Of a stretch of DNA of 64,000 nt, positions 47,390-58,869 are shown piece after piece. This DNA is from Phoronis australis (lineage: Eukaryota > Phoronida > Phoronidae). Numbering within the stretch: the first letter of the stretch is position 1; each line of letters starts with the position of its first letter. The translations under genes and the position numbers were made by a program. The notes beneath the pieces are model-generated. The model did not search any database. It was not told where the DNA came from and saw nothing but the letters and a program-made list of their open reading frames with translations. The DNA lies in the NCBI GenBank assembly GCA_002633005.1, contig NMRA01000100.1:697475-761474 (forward strand), in the 5' to 3' direction.

Positions 47390-47729
47390 GTACGAACTTA
47401 ATAATTACCGTGTTGTATTACATGTCAATTGTGCTTATCTTGCCAGTGAATGTCTGTCTTATGAGACCTATATGAGCATTATTGTCAAAGCTGTGTAAAC
47501 ATTTTAACATTGATCATTTAATTTTTGTAAAATTATTCAAGTTCTTAGTCATTAAACTAAAATTTTCCACCGATTTCCAATAAAAGTACAAAGAGTTTAC
47601 TGTTCAAATTGTTCTGCTGGCTTTCTTTCTGGTTGTCCATATTTTTTTTGTATCAACATTTACCTTATGTTGATCAAGTGTAAAGTTACTATAAATCTGC
47701 CTTCCATCCAAGTTTAACTTCTAATTCTT

Positions 47730-48530
47730 ATGCGCCTTATGTGTCTGTGTTCGTGCGTGGGTGGGTGGGTGGGTGCGTTTTGTGGTTATATAGTTACAGG
47801 CGTCTACTCAATATTTCGAAAACCCTTGGCTGATCTGGATGAAATTTAGCAGAATGGTGTAAGACATCACTAGACCGGTTTGTGCCACTTTTCATTCTGC
47901 CACGCAACCTGAGGTCAGGGTGGTTGAGCATGACATATAGAGATTGGATTAACAAACTTCAATGAAACTTGACACAGAGGTGTAGGTTTTGGGTAGATTT
48001 GACCACTGCAGCACCTCTTGTGGCCATTTTGTTCACGATAAGGGGCTTTTAAAGTATTTGAATTTGTCAATCTCAGTATGGTGTGGAAAATATGTTGCAA
48101 ACATTTTAAGTCTTTAACATTTAAGTATTGTTTGGGGGGAGACCATTTCTGGATATAGAGAGCCACGAAACTTGACATGACTTAGAGGTATATGGTGACA
48201 ATGCACTTGAAATGACTTAGAGGTATATGGTCACAATGCACTTGACATGACTTAAGAGGTATATGGTGACAATGCACTTGACATGACTTAGAGGTATATG
48301 ATGACAATGCATTTGACATGACTTAGAGGTATATGATGACAATGCATTTGACATGACTTAGAGGTATATGATGACAATGCACTTGACATGACTTAGAGGT
48401 ATATGATGACAATGCACTTGACATGACTTAGAGGTATATGATGACAATGCACTGGCAACATTTTATTTTCGGTCTGATTCGACTACCGCTGCACCTCCTA
48501 CGAATTTTAAGTTTTCGTGTTCTGAGCTGT
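47730..48530 (+). mobile_element. Diverged Helentron-like element
   Basis: A TTATGCGCC start, GGATGAAATTTAGCAGAATG, CACCTCTTGTGGCCATTTTG and GATTCGACTACCGCTGCACC are recognisable pieces of the units in copies A and B. The terminal block is not clear. Confidence 0.5.
48170..48451 (+). repeat. 35-bp minisatellite, 8 copies
   Basis: Unit with CTTGACATGACTTAGAGGTA and TATGATGACAATGCA. It ends about 107 bases before the acceptor of the short-form terminal helix exon. Confidence 0.95.
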
Positions 48531-48558
48531 TGATTTCTCTTCGTCTTTTTTGCTCCAG

Positions 48559-48611
48559 GTTGAGTATGAGTTTGTGTATACATATGTGGACAAAGTATGC
48601 CAAAACCCAAG
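48559..48611 (+). CDS. RPTP alternative exon A1: last D2 helix, short form
   Basis: Acceptor TTGCTCCAG, donor GTAGTG. After ...RPQLVENL it reads VEYEFVYTYVDKVCQNP and two bases of Ser. The EY-x-F-x-Y pattern is the closing helix of PTP domains (most read QYEFCYxxxxEY). It is mutually exclusive with the exon at 54152, which supplies the same helix. Confidence 0.82.
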
Positions 48612-51544
48612 GTAGTGTCTTTGTTAGTTTGGCAATTGAAATGAATGGCTCATGGCTGCATCTAAGTTATGTGCTTGCTCAATGGTTTTGAGCTGGGTCT
48701 CATCTGGCTTGCATTGGAATGGATTAACTGTGACAGCAAATTTATTCCCCTACTGGCATTGCACTGTGCTTGCTTGTAGCTTTCTTAAGACACAGACCTA
48801 ACATCCGTAATCATCAACCTTATGGTAACCATGGTTTCCTCTAATTACTGAAAGTCTTATTGTAAAAATGCTGTTGAAACTTGGAAAACTTATAGAAAAC
48901 TAAAAAGGTAGGAAAAAACGTGTGAAAAAAGTCTAGTGAATAAAAAGCCATGGTGTTGTTGGTCATATCTTAAGTTCGTTCATCTCGGTGTGTTTGGCAG
49001 TGGTCATTTGCAGAACACTTTTTAAGGGAAAATATCTCATAGAAAATGAATTCTATCCTGTAAAACTCATGGAAAACGAGTTATATCCTTGAAAACCCAT
49101 GGAAAATGAGTTATTTCCTGGAAAAGTCATGGAAAATGAAATCACACTATTAGTGAGAATAACAAAGTCTGAACGTGAAGCCCAAAATTGGCTAAATCTC
49201 AAAAACCTAAGCGACGTGTTAGATTGAACAATTACTGTTCTTTTTAGATTGTTTGTCAGCATTCTTAACACTAGCTTTAATTCCAGAGTAGTGAGAAATG
49301 TTGCGAGTCAAAAGCATGTCAAATTAAGGTTGAGAAAGAGTTTTTGTTGTTGGATTATTAACAAAAGCCAGTTTTCAAACAAAACTAGCAAATATACTTA
49401 TGGATTGCTTGTGAAAAAACAAATTTAACAAAAATGATGCTTGTGGACATTTTTTTTCTTTAATAAACAGACAGGTGCAGGCTTCAATATTAGTGAGGCA
49501 CAGACCAGAACCAATTTAGCATTTGTTGCAGAAGTTATATTTAAACCTGAAGCACACCTGTGTTCTACACAAACATTTGCTTTCATTAAACAAACAGAAA
49601 ATGTTTCCTGAACTTTATAGGTGCTATAAACTCATTTGATTTGAACTGCTCTTGGAATGGGAGACTTTCACGAAGTAATAGAGAATTGTTACATGGGACT
49701 GAAGACTCAAATTGCCACCTAACTGTACCAGTAGTTACTTTGTCTTCGCCATGGATGGCATAAGGGAACAGTTTGACTTTGTGAAAGGACCCTTCTACAA
49801 TGTACCAGTATGTGGTTAGACGCGCTGTGTTTTAATCAAAAGTTACAAAGTGCCTCCTGGCTCTCTAGAGGTTACTGGTACCTAGTCCCACAGGACAAGT
49901 CGCCACGTTGATATTTGAAAATCTCCTATTGTTATTGAAATCGCATTTCATCAACGTGCCTTGTCAAAGTTGGTCAGATAACCAAAGTAATTATCTGTAT
50001 GGATAGGTGACCTTGAGAAACTACATAATCGTAATTTTGATTGAGTAGCTGTAATTACAATAAAGCTAATTAAAAATCCTCATTTACTTTAAAAGTTGAG
50101 CGCTGTGTAGTCTGTTGCATGAGACTTCAGTTTGAAATATAAAAATGTTGTTCTTCCTCTAAATTCAATTTTTTGCTACTGAATTTCAACGGCAGGTTTA
50201 TATTTGATTATCTATTGTAAGCTGTCGGCCACAGAATTGTTCTAACAGTCAACAGTTTTGATCAGTGGTGTTTGATGGAGTTAATCCAGCTCAGAAATGT
50301 TATTCCATGTTCTTATACTTTAAAATCACTTCAATTTTTGCCAATTAAGCAGTTATACAGAATTTGTTAAATGCACGACACTTTTCATTGTTCACAGTCT
50401 TTATTCCGTTACGTTCGTACTTTCGGAACAAAACTCTACTCTCAACTGAACATAGATACAGTAACTGACCTAGCGACCACACACAATATTTCGAAACATA
50501 CTTGTTTCATTCTCAAGTGAAGATAAAATGACGCAGTAATGCCACCATTAGAGTTTTGTTCTGAAAGTACGAACGTAACAGAATAAAGATTGTGAACAAT
50601 GAAAAGTGTCGTGCATTTAATAAATTCTGTATAATCGAAAACTTGCTCCCGAAGTACAGTCATTTAAGCAGTTACCATATGTGACCTTTTTTCAAGGGCT
50701 CCTAAAACTTTCAAATGCTTACAGTTGTCTTGATGTAGACTGGGATGTCTCAAAATGTGAATCACTTGTCTGGTGCTATTTATTATTTATTTAAAAACTA
50801 AAAAATAGAATTTCACCTGTCCGCCATATTTTGTTCTAAATTGGAGAAAGTCATGTGCATGCTATCAAATATCCTCGCTTAAAATGCAAATTATAAGCTG
50901 AGTTACGCATCCCGAAATTATCTGTGATGTCACCGGATATTTACGAGTCGACAGCCGTCTCTCAATGTGTTTGCAAAATGACAGCACCCCTGCTACTTGC
51001 CTTCCTGATAGAGTACAGTTCATAAATAATGTACGATGGCAAGGGGGTGATCAGGTACTAAGCAAAATGGACCCTACATCATCCATAACTCCAGCTGTCT
51101 TCTTGGCCTCTGTGCAATGAACAAAACATTTATTAACTGTAGTGTGCATGCTGACATTACCTCACCTAAGATAAAGTATCGATTAGCATTACCACTGCTG
51201 GCGCACACAAACTTTTTAAATTGCAGCTAACGCTTCTGGGCTGAGTTGCATAAAGCTTTAAAAGATATCCGCTGGATAAGTTTGATTGTTGCATGACGTC
51301 ATGTGCATTGTTCAACAATAACAACGTGTCGCGTGATAATGCGACGTCATTGTTGCTATACGGCGTATAACTTTTATGCAACTGGGCCCTGAAGGTTAAG
51401 TCCTTAATACTAACAAGTGCTCATGGGCATGTTATCAATCAAAACATTTTTTGAAACTCATTGATGTACTTCTGCTGTTTTGGAGCCACTTCTACTCTTG
51501 ACTGACCAATGATTTCCATGTAAATTGTGTCCGCCTTCTCCCAG
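48612..51544 (+). other. Intron of the short form
   Basis: Contains the inverted-repeat element at 50345-50674. The rest is AT-rich with nothing recognised; 49045-49135 has loosely repeated GGAAAA(C/T)GAGTTAT-type motifs. Confidence 0.65.
50345..50674. mobile_element. 308-bp inverted-repeat element with an 11-bp target duplication
   Basis: TTAAGCAGTTA occurs at 50345-50355 and 50664-50674. Between them, arms of about 80 bp are inverted (TTATACAGAATTTGTTAAAT...ACAAAACTCT against AGAGTTTTGT...ATAAATTCTGTATAA), followed on the right by GAAAACTTGCTCCCGAAGTA. A partial relative lies at 14832-15010. A duplication of this length is more usual for retroposons than for cut-and-paste elements. Confidence 0.7.
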
Positions 51545-51725
51545 TGATCTAACGCAACAACTCCAGGGCCCTGGTCCCAGGCTGTCTATTGAACGAGGTG
51601 TTCCTGGCTTTCAGCTGGTTTGCACCCCAATAGAACCACGAACTCGAGCACCCTCAAGTCTGCTGTCTCAAATGAGTGTCTTGTACCAAACACTTATTGA
51701 AGACAGCAGAGTTGAGTGTGCCTGA
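51545..51725 (+). CDS. RPTP alternative exon A2: short C-terminal tail
   Basis: Acceptor CTTCTCCCAG; it completes the Ser codon and runs to TGA at 51723-51725. It reads SDLTQQLQGPGPRLSIERGV, then a Pro-rich stretch and ends EDSRVECA. No known domain. The tail after the D2 helix is about 60 residues. RLSIE offers one basophilic-kinase-like Ser. Confidence 0.75.
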
Positions 51726-52066
51726 GTGTGCTAGAGTGAGTTATTGATTTGAGCAGGGCATTTGTGTGAGTGACAGCCGGGATTCTCTCCATGAATAGGC
51801 ATCACAGTATCAGATTTAAGTTATCTTACTAATCTTGCATGGCAGTTGGTACTTTAGGAACAACGGCAGAGACGGAAGCAATTTCCGCAGGTATCAGTTG
51901 GTGATCAACCTCCCAGTAGAATGAGCCAGGAGGCTCTACGTCAGGAGAAATCTTTTGGTGAATTTCCAAAATTGTTAATTTGTTCAAAAGTACTTCTGAA
52001 TGAATGAGCATGTCCAGCATCTATTAACAAATGTTCTAAACACTCAGTTTGGTAAAATGATAGATA

Positions 52067-52072
52067 AATAAA
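52067..52072 (+). terminator. Candidate poly(A) signal of the short form
   Basis: AATAAA, 342 bases after the stop at 51725. A second one lies at about 52485. Without transcripts the one used cannot be told. Confidence 0.4.
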
Positions 52073-53003
52073 TCTAAGTTGAATTTTTGGTTTATTTGTA
52101 AGTTAATGTTGAATTCGTGGCCTCCTAGTATGGTACTTAGCAGAATTATTACAATATACTCTGTTCATTTATCTGAGAATGTTAAGCATATTTACACCTT
52201 GGAGCAAACTTCTCTGGATGCTTCAATGTTTTTGTAAAGCTCAGTAACCATTCTGGAAGATGGAAAGGAACCTGTTTTTGTTTAACTGCAATATGCAGTA
52301 TTTATTGGGCTAATGGTTTTTCCATAGTTGAAACTAAATAAGAATAATTTGTAATAATTGCTATTTACTGAAATCCAGCAGGGCAAAGTTGTCTTATGCT
52401 TTTAGTTTGATGTTAAATTGCACAAATCTTATGTGCTTAAATAGCTCATTTTGGGTTGGGCTATTCTGCATTCCATAGGGGGTAATAAAACAATTGTTGT
52501 CAACCCAGGGCGATAAATCCTTTGCTAACCTGTTTTTAGTTACACAGTCCAACTGGGACAGTTGCATGACTAAGTGCAGGGTTCACAAAGAAGTACGGAC
52601 TTCCACTTCTCTTGCATGTCAACTTCAAAAGGCCTGTTGTATATGAAAGATACCCACAATTTACAACTGTCTACAAAATTCTAATCAGCAAAATTCTAAG
52701 GGACTAGCTACCCCCTCCAAGCCCAAATTGGCTCGCCATATTAAGTTGCGACATTATGCTAATTTTTGTCTCATTTCATAGCACATGTTAAATTTTCCTC
52801 TTATTTCACCCCCAATAAGTTAAATAAATTTTACAGATAGTCAGGATGTGCCAAATAAACTGATTGTACTGATCATAGTTGATATATATGCGAAGCCAAC
52901 TGAGTAACCAGGCATTGCTAACTGTTCACATGGGAATTTAAGGAAATACTGCCAACATTATTGTAATAACAGTAATTCAGTTACTTTATCCTGTTTCAGT
53001 ATA

Positions 53004-53195
53004 ACTTTACCACATCAGTGGTGAAACAGTCTGTTGAGCATATGACTTGTAGTGACAGGACACTCAAAACTTTACCACATCAGTGGTGAAACGGTCTGTT
53101 GAGCATATGACTTGTAGTGACAGGACACTCAATACTTTACCACATCAGTGGTGAAACGGTCTGTTGAGCATATGACTTGTAGTGACAGGACACTC
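53004..53195 (+). repeat. 65-bp tandem repeat, 3 copies
   Basis: Unit with ACTTTACCACATCAGTGGTG and GACTTGTAGTGACAGGACAC. The period is not a multiple of 3. A cag acceptor-like site precedes the first copy. Confidence 0.95.
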
Positions 53196-54151
53196 ATTCA
53201 GGCCACGACCTCATTTTTACAACAGCATGAGATACCTGTATGACTGCGTGAATTATAGGGGTGAATATACAATGTTCAGACCTCACTGAATCAGTTAATA
53301 GATGTATATTGCTAGAATTAATGACAGGGCTTGCACTGATACTTTTTCAAAGTGGAAAACTGGCTGTGTGTGAATGAGGTGAGGCAAAAAATTCCATCAA
53401 GTAACCTCATGCGAAAAAAGTGGGAGACAAATTAGACAATTTTCCAAATAATTTTGGGTGTGTGAAATGAGGTGAGCGTGCGGAATAGGTGGATAATTAC
53501 TGTAGAGTTATGGGGCATCAAGATGAAACATTAAAGATAAAAGTTAATGGTGCACCATGAGTGGTTGTGTAAAAGCCAGTTCAAATGCGAAAATTCAAGG
53601 TAGGCAAAATGAATGAAGACACTGACCTCAACATAGGAAAATCAGTGAATCGGGAAATATAGTTAAATCACTTACGACATAGAAGGATATATTGTGCAAG
53701 GAAAGCATTGTTTTCAGAGGGATTTCAATCCTCAGTTTAAATCAGTGTTGGCTTTTCAGTAACCCATGTAAATTTCAAGGTTTTGCCAGAAATGGCTTTA
53801 AGGTTTACTCAACTGTAACTGAAAAACTAATTCATTGGTTCCCCAAATTTTTGTAGCTTTGTTGCAGGCCATGGCCAATGTATCAAAATTTGAAATAATT
53901 CAATGATAAATTAAAATTGTCAAACCTCAGTCCTTAATATATTGTCAGGCATTGATCTGTGGTGTCACATTGTAACTGATTGGCCATCAGTGTTGTTTTT
54001 CAAGCATGCCATCCAGTGGCATGTGTGACATTTGGTGACTGGCAAAGGTTTTCTTGTTCACTGCTAGCTGGCCATTCAGTATGATATATGGTAATAAAAT
54101 AAACAGTCAATTGATGTGTGTGTAGTATATCCACGTTGGTTTCCATTACAG

Positions 54152-55156
54152 TCTGAATATACCTACTGCTACACATTCTGTGTGAGAATGTTGGATGCCA
54201 TTATGGCCCAATCGGTGGCCAAACTGTCAAGCAAAACACGTGTTCCATCCGGAGCACCGCAGCCAGCTGTCAAACAGGTTGCCGCTCGTGCAATCAACGA
54301 CCCAGTGAAGACTTCGACACCTGGCGAAGGTGAGAAAGAGAAGGCTCTAGCGGACTACAAGGGCTTTGATCACTACAGCTTCATCGCGCAGCGTGTTGAG
54401 GAATACAGGCGGCAGCAGAAAGAGAGGGCACTGCAGTCTCACTCTCATGTCCACTACAGATTACCCGACAAGTATGACGAGGTGCCTGACATTGGCGGCA
54501 GGGCTCCTGACACTACCTGGCTCACACGGAACGGGCACTTGGGGAATAGCGAGATGCTGCTAGATCCAGGCAACTATAAGATGCAAGAGGAAGAGCTATA
54601 TCATGACCAATTCTACCCATATGCTGGTGGCAGGAAGTTTGATTATTACTTTGAGAGTTACCGTAGCAACGAAGTGCGCAGGGACAGTGTGGCGAGTTAT
54701 GCTACTGCTCTGGATGGGAAGCGAAACAGTGTAGACCAGAGGAGGATTAGCTATGTGGGTAGTCATGGTGGTACTGAGGGGTACTATAGTTGTGATAGTA
54801 GGCGGAGTAGCTATGCAAGTGCATCTGACCTGTCACAGGTTGACCAGGTGTCGGCTAGAGATGTCAAAGTTCACACAAACAAAGGTGACACAGGATTGTC
54901 ATGCAGTGATCGTCGTTCCAGTTTTACCAAGTCAGTAGATGGCCAGGGGCGACACAAACGAGATTACAAGGGGTCGAGTCACTCGCCTCCACATTATCTA
55001 TTTGACCATTACCATGATGAGGTTAGGTACAATAGAAATAGCAATAATAACTACATTCGGCATAATGACATCTACAGTGACCCAGTATTACAGAGAAAAC
55101 TAAGGAACTATAACCATCAGAGTTATGCATATCATAATAAGGTAGACCACAACTGA
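54152..55156 (+). CDS. RPTP alternative exon B: last D2 helix and long Tyr/Arg/Ser-rich tail
   Basis: Acceptor CCATTACAG, phase 0 onto ...RPQLVENL; stop TGA at 55154-55156; 334 residues in one exon. It opens SEYTYCYTFCVRMLDAIM, a second version of the closing PTP helix. The in-frame ATG at 54116 lies before the acceptor and is not the start. The tail has no recognised domain and looks disordered. Five basophilic-kinase motifs lie within about 80 residues (RRDS at 176, KRNS at 190, RRIS at 197, RRSS at 217 and RRSS at 254, numbered from the exon start). Tyr sites in SH2-ligand-like contexts include YDEV (108) and YSDP (308). Base composition is coding-like (GC-richer than flanks). Confidence 0.87.
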   Translation, partial: SEYTYCYTFCVRMLDAIMAQSVAKLSSKTRVPSGAPQPAVKQVAARAINDPVKTSTPGEGEKEKALADYKGFDHYSFIAQRVEEYRRQQKERALQSHSHVHYRLPDKYDEVPDIGGRAPDTTWLTRNGHLGNSEMLLDPGNYKMQEEELYHDQFYPYAGGRKFDYYFESYRSNEVRRDSVASYATALDGKRNSVDQRRISYVGSHGGTEGYYSCDSRRSSYASASDLSQVDQVSARDVKVHTNKGDTGLSCSDRRSSFTKSVDGQGRHKRDYKGSSHSPPHYLFDHYHDEVRYNRNSNNNYIRHNDIYSDPVLQRKLRNYNHQSYAYHNKVDHN

Positions 55157-58100
55157 GGGCCAGCTCTTGACATTTCTTGTGCTACCCTAGCTTTCTCATT
55201 ACTTGTGTGAATATGCACAGAAATCTGTATTGACTTGTCATTGGCTAGTATGCATGCAAACATTGCCACTGCTCTTACCCAGCTCATTCACAGATATGAG
55301 GAATGTGACAATATGTCAAATCATTCAAGGTATACCTTTCATTAACATTATTCAATAAGGGCATTGACCTTTTTACAGATAATGAGAGATGTCATATATA
55401 CAAAATTCTGTAGAGATAATTCCATTTTAGTAGTATTTCAAACAGCCAGGCAGAAGTTAATTTATCATAAATACGAGTAAATGGGCATCTTATATTCAAA
55501 ATCAACCGCCACCTTACTAACTAAGAGGACTGCATGCTTGACACTTTCTGGATTCTGGATTAGAGAGCATATCCTACAAATCTATGTTCTGAGATGCACA
55601 GGCATTGGTTTTTTTCTCTGTGAAAAGGTCAGTGGGTCAGTTAATTTTTTCCTCTCCATTGCACAAGATGTAATGTAATGTATTGTTAACCATGGGCTAA
55701 CTAACCTGTGCTGCCACCTGGATATATATGCAAGTACTTATTTCCAGTTGGTAGCACAGCAATGACTTCTCTATGACTTCTTTTTTCTCTTTGCCATGAC
55801 GAGATAGGTGAACAAAGTGGCTAGTTTGAGCACAGTTTCATACATATGGACTTTCTAGTTGTATATACAGATTTGGTTATCCCGGTTGAGTTTAAATTTT
55901 CTGTTGTGGAGGACACTGCATTAGGACGCGCCCTTTGTTTCATCGCAAGAATCCTTTATGGCATATAAGTACCTAAGGTGTATTTACATAAATAAGTTTG
56001 CCCTTGGGATACAAGTACAGGAAAATATCACCAGTCTGGTGAGAGACATATGCAACTATTTTAGTACATTACAATATAATGAAAGTTATTCTAATCCCAA
56101 TTCCTTGATTTACCTCCAAACTTTCCCTGTACAAGGGTCCAGTCCTTGGCAGAGTTGACTGTTATTTAGGTTGGGACTTGAATGCTGTCACCTCTGTTTC
56201 TGATACATTTGTTGGTTGACATGGTCAATGTCCTCTGTAAACATCTCTGCTGACATGAACCTTTTAGAGGTTGTGCTGACATACAGAAGTAAAATTGTCA
56301 GAACTTCATAATTTTGTAGAATTTAGAATGTTGTGTTCCATGTATGAGAGCCCTTAATAGATCAGTCAATTTGCCATTTCCTAGTGAATGGTTTTGCCAA
56401 AGTTGTGAACTTTATCTGTGAATTTGCCTCCTTGGAAATTCCTCATCGTTGCCGTGGTGCAGAAGTGCTTTGACAATCACAGCTGTGAATGACTTTGTTA
56501 ATAGCAAGTTATTAAGTAGGTCTTCTGTCAAAACTGCAAATTTGATCAAATTTTTATTTTATCTGTATTCTATGCAGCATTGTGTTTGTGATTCAAAGAT
56601 GGAATATCTCCCTGACTGGTAGACATTTGTAATGTGCTTCAAATTTCTGGATATCTCTGACTATGAAATGAAAAGACACTGCTCGAAATTTCAAAATCGT
56701 GTAGCAACTTTAAACACTTCTTGCTCCAAATTCTGCTTTTATTTTTCAGATTTCTATGTAGCATGTGTGATGAATTTGACTGAGATATTTGGTATGCAAT
56801 TGCTCAAGTGACTAGTGTCTTAGCATTACAGGAGTCGGAATGTCTCTTGACGCCAAGCATGATCCAAAACCTTTGGCAAAGAAACATGCTTTGTTGCCCT
56901 GAAGTTTCTCAGGTATTTTGAAGCCTTATAACTTGCAGGCTATGTTTTCAATTGATAAATTAGGATTAAGTGTCGGCATGTAAGGCTACATGGAAAGACT
57001 GCAGTTGGTTGTTCAAATATAAACAGAACTTTTAGTGAAGGTTGTGGGTCCTTCAAGGTTTGTTGTGGGTCTGCAATGGGTCAGACCCACTTGGGTAGGA
57101 AAGAGATTTTTGGCATGTATGCATGTAATTCCCAGTGTTTGTTGGTGTGTTGTTACCATGGTACATTCCAGACGCCGTTTGCAGTATTTTGAAGTCACTG
57201 TGTGCAGTGTTGTTTCAGTCGTGGTGAAGATAGAAGTTCGGTGAACCTAGGACTGGAGTTGATGAGACTCCAGTTACGATTGTGGACTTTCCAAAGTATA
57301 ATCATCTGTGATTGTGTTCCTTTTTCCATTTAGGGTTGTACAAATATTTAACTTTTGATAGTGGGACGAGCTTCACTCATGCCACAATTCTTTAAAGCTC
57401 TTTTGATAGGAGCGCTATAACCGTTTGTTGAGTTGTAACCTGATCATGTGTAAGATAGTGTCCTTTCAGTTTCATAAACTGTTTCTCGACTGTCATTAGT
57501 GAGTGCAGTCTGAGAAAATGTGCACGTGTGTTATAAATTACTAGTATAGCAGCGACCATTCTCAGTATACCTAGGCCACCTGGTTTGAGAAAGCCTAGCA
57601 ACGAATGCTTTGCTCTCCTGTAATGAATTTCTTGTTGAAGCTGCTCAATGTTCAGGGGCATTTGATGCGTCTTTCTTACTGTGATAGTAAGGAGGCGTCA
57701 CGTGATATTTGATTGCTTTTTTGAAAAAAATAGTTTATCCCGGTGCACTCTGGCCCAGCGTCGACGATCTGTTCACCTTACTTGGAGACATAACTGCTGA
57801 TGCCATACTACACTCTAACACTGTTTTTAAATTGCCTTTGGGCCTGTCATAGTGAAACAGAGACCGTTTTACATTTGTGTTGCGTGATCTAGCGCGTCGC
57901 AGTTTGTTGAATGGTATCATGGCAGAATAAGACCTTTTGTACCGTCGGGACCAGTTGTGCGTGGACCGTGTGTTGAAGATGTGATGTGTATCATGTCATG
58001 AGATGTAAAATTAGTTTGACACATTCGGTGAATGTGATTTGACTGTCTACTACAGTATTGAGAATGATTGTTTTTTTGTTGAACGTTTAACCTTTTAATT

Positions 58101-58444
58101 GAGAAAGTGTAAGAGCTTTTGGGCGCTGTAAGAGATTGCCGTCAGGGATTGCGTCTTCGGAAGACTCGGTCGAGGTGTTATGTGGTGTTGATTTTAGGTG
58201 CATCCGTGATGGAGCCTCGTATAAAGTTTGTGATTTGGATAAATATCTACCAGTTGAGTAGTGTATTGTGAAATTTTTAGCTGGTAGCCATTTGTGTTTA
58301 TAATCGTGGTTTTGGAGTTCCCCTTGAAGGAGTGACAATTGTTTTGTGGGACCAGTAGGCCAACATATGCTTTGCGTTGTTTTCTGTCAGCAGCCAAGAA
58401 CACCATATGAATCTGTTTATTCGAACAACCGTCAGTAAAATAAA
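55157..58444 (+). other. Probable 3' UTR of the long form
   Basis: No exon-like or gene-like frame follows the stop. The first AATAAA I see downstream is at 58439-58444, so the UTR could be up to 3.3 kb. 55445-55555 matches the dispersed repeat at 23885. Frames of 60-97 codons here, on either strand, lack family features. Confidence 0.4.
58439..58444 (+). terminator. Candidate poly(A) signal of the long form
   Basis: AATAAA within GTAAAATAAAAATATT; another (GAGAAAATAAAAC) lies at about 58573. Confidence 0.3.
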
Positions 58445-58869
58445 AATATTTTGTATATTTCATCCCTGTTTGGACTTTTATTCGCATTTTTCTTCAAATT
58501 TCAAAATTGATAGAACCGACTTTCAGTGTCGTGGTTTAAATCTGGTGGTCATTGTGTTGTTGTACCTCGAGAAAATAAAACAAAATTGCCCGCGCTGTCA
58601 AAGGCTCTATCATGAGAGTCTTTTGTGAATTGTTTCTCCAATATCTTTGCAGACACTTCGGCCAATTTCATGCGATGAACTTTTAAGCTTTCTGAAAAAA
58701 AATTACCCGGCAAAATACTCTAATGAACGGGCCTTTATAAATCTGTTCATTTGTTGAAAGGGAGTCATTTAAGAATACGTTTTGAGTAGATTGGTTTACC
58801 GTTTACTTGTTTTTAGATTTTATTATAAATAAGCGGAATGAGTATCTTCAATAACCTCGCTTTGACTAC

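Larger units (their letters stand above)
47390..48558 (+). other. Intron before the short-tail exons
   Basis: 47730-48530 is diverged Helentron-like sequence. A GTGG/GGGT run at about 47757-47776 and a 35-bp minisatellite (48170-48451) lie inside it. 47390-47725 shows nothing recognised. Confidence 0.65.
51726..54151 (+). other. 3' region of the short form / intron of the long form
   Basis: A likely poly(A) signal at 52067 and a 3x65-bp repeat at 53004-53193 are listed separately. The minus-strand frame 51829-52020 has no family features. The rest is AT-rich with nothing recognised. Confidence 0.6.
406..55156 (+). other. Gene span: tandem-domain receptor protein tyrosine phosphatase, R2B (PTPRK/M/T/U)-like, 5'-partial
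   Basis: Fourteen constitutive exons plus two alternative 3' ends encode about 582 residues of D1 and D2 and then a 77- or 334-residue C-terminal part. Every junction is GT/AG and reading phase is kept throughout. Motifs in order are [31 protein letters not shown], a CEKYW block, HCSNGAGRTG, a linker with DPQTRLSGLEREM, then D2 with SDFINACYVD, IWRLIFDYH, CPKFWPDQ, WPNSHKVP and MSKNGVSRVG. RPTPs are type I membrane proteins that remove phosphate from tyrosine, and D2 is usually regulatory. The linker (DPQT...EREMKVL) and D2 (PPERARPYL, then an IVTQ/DFWRL-type block) resemble the R2B subfamily best. The ectodomain and transmembrane segment are not in the window, so ectodomain type (MAM/Ig/FnIII) is unknown. 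Family assignment is from remembered motifs, not from a search. Confidence 0.9.

Noticed and set aside
53001-53090. Possible third alternative terminal exon reading YNFTTSVVKQSVEHM after TTTCAG
   Set aside because: It lies in a 65-bp tandem repeat, lacks the two residues before the Tyr that the other versions have, and stops within 30 codons. Resemblance to the helix is probably chance.
54366-54563. Alternative-frame open reading inside the long tail exon
   Set aside because: Shadow of the 334-residue frame, which keeps phase with the upstream exons.
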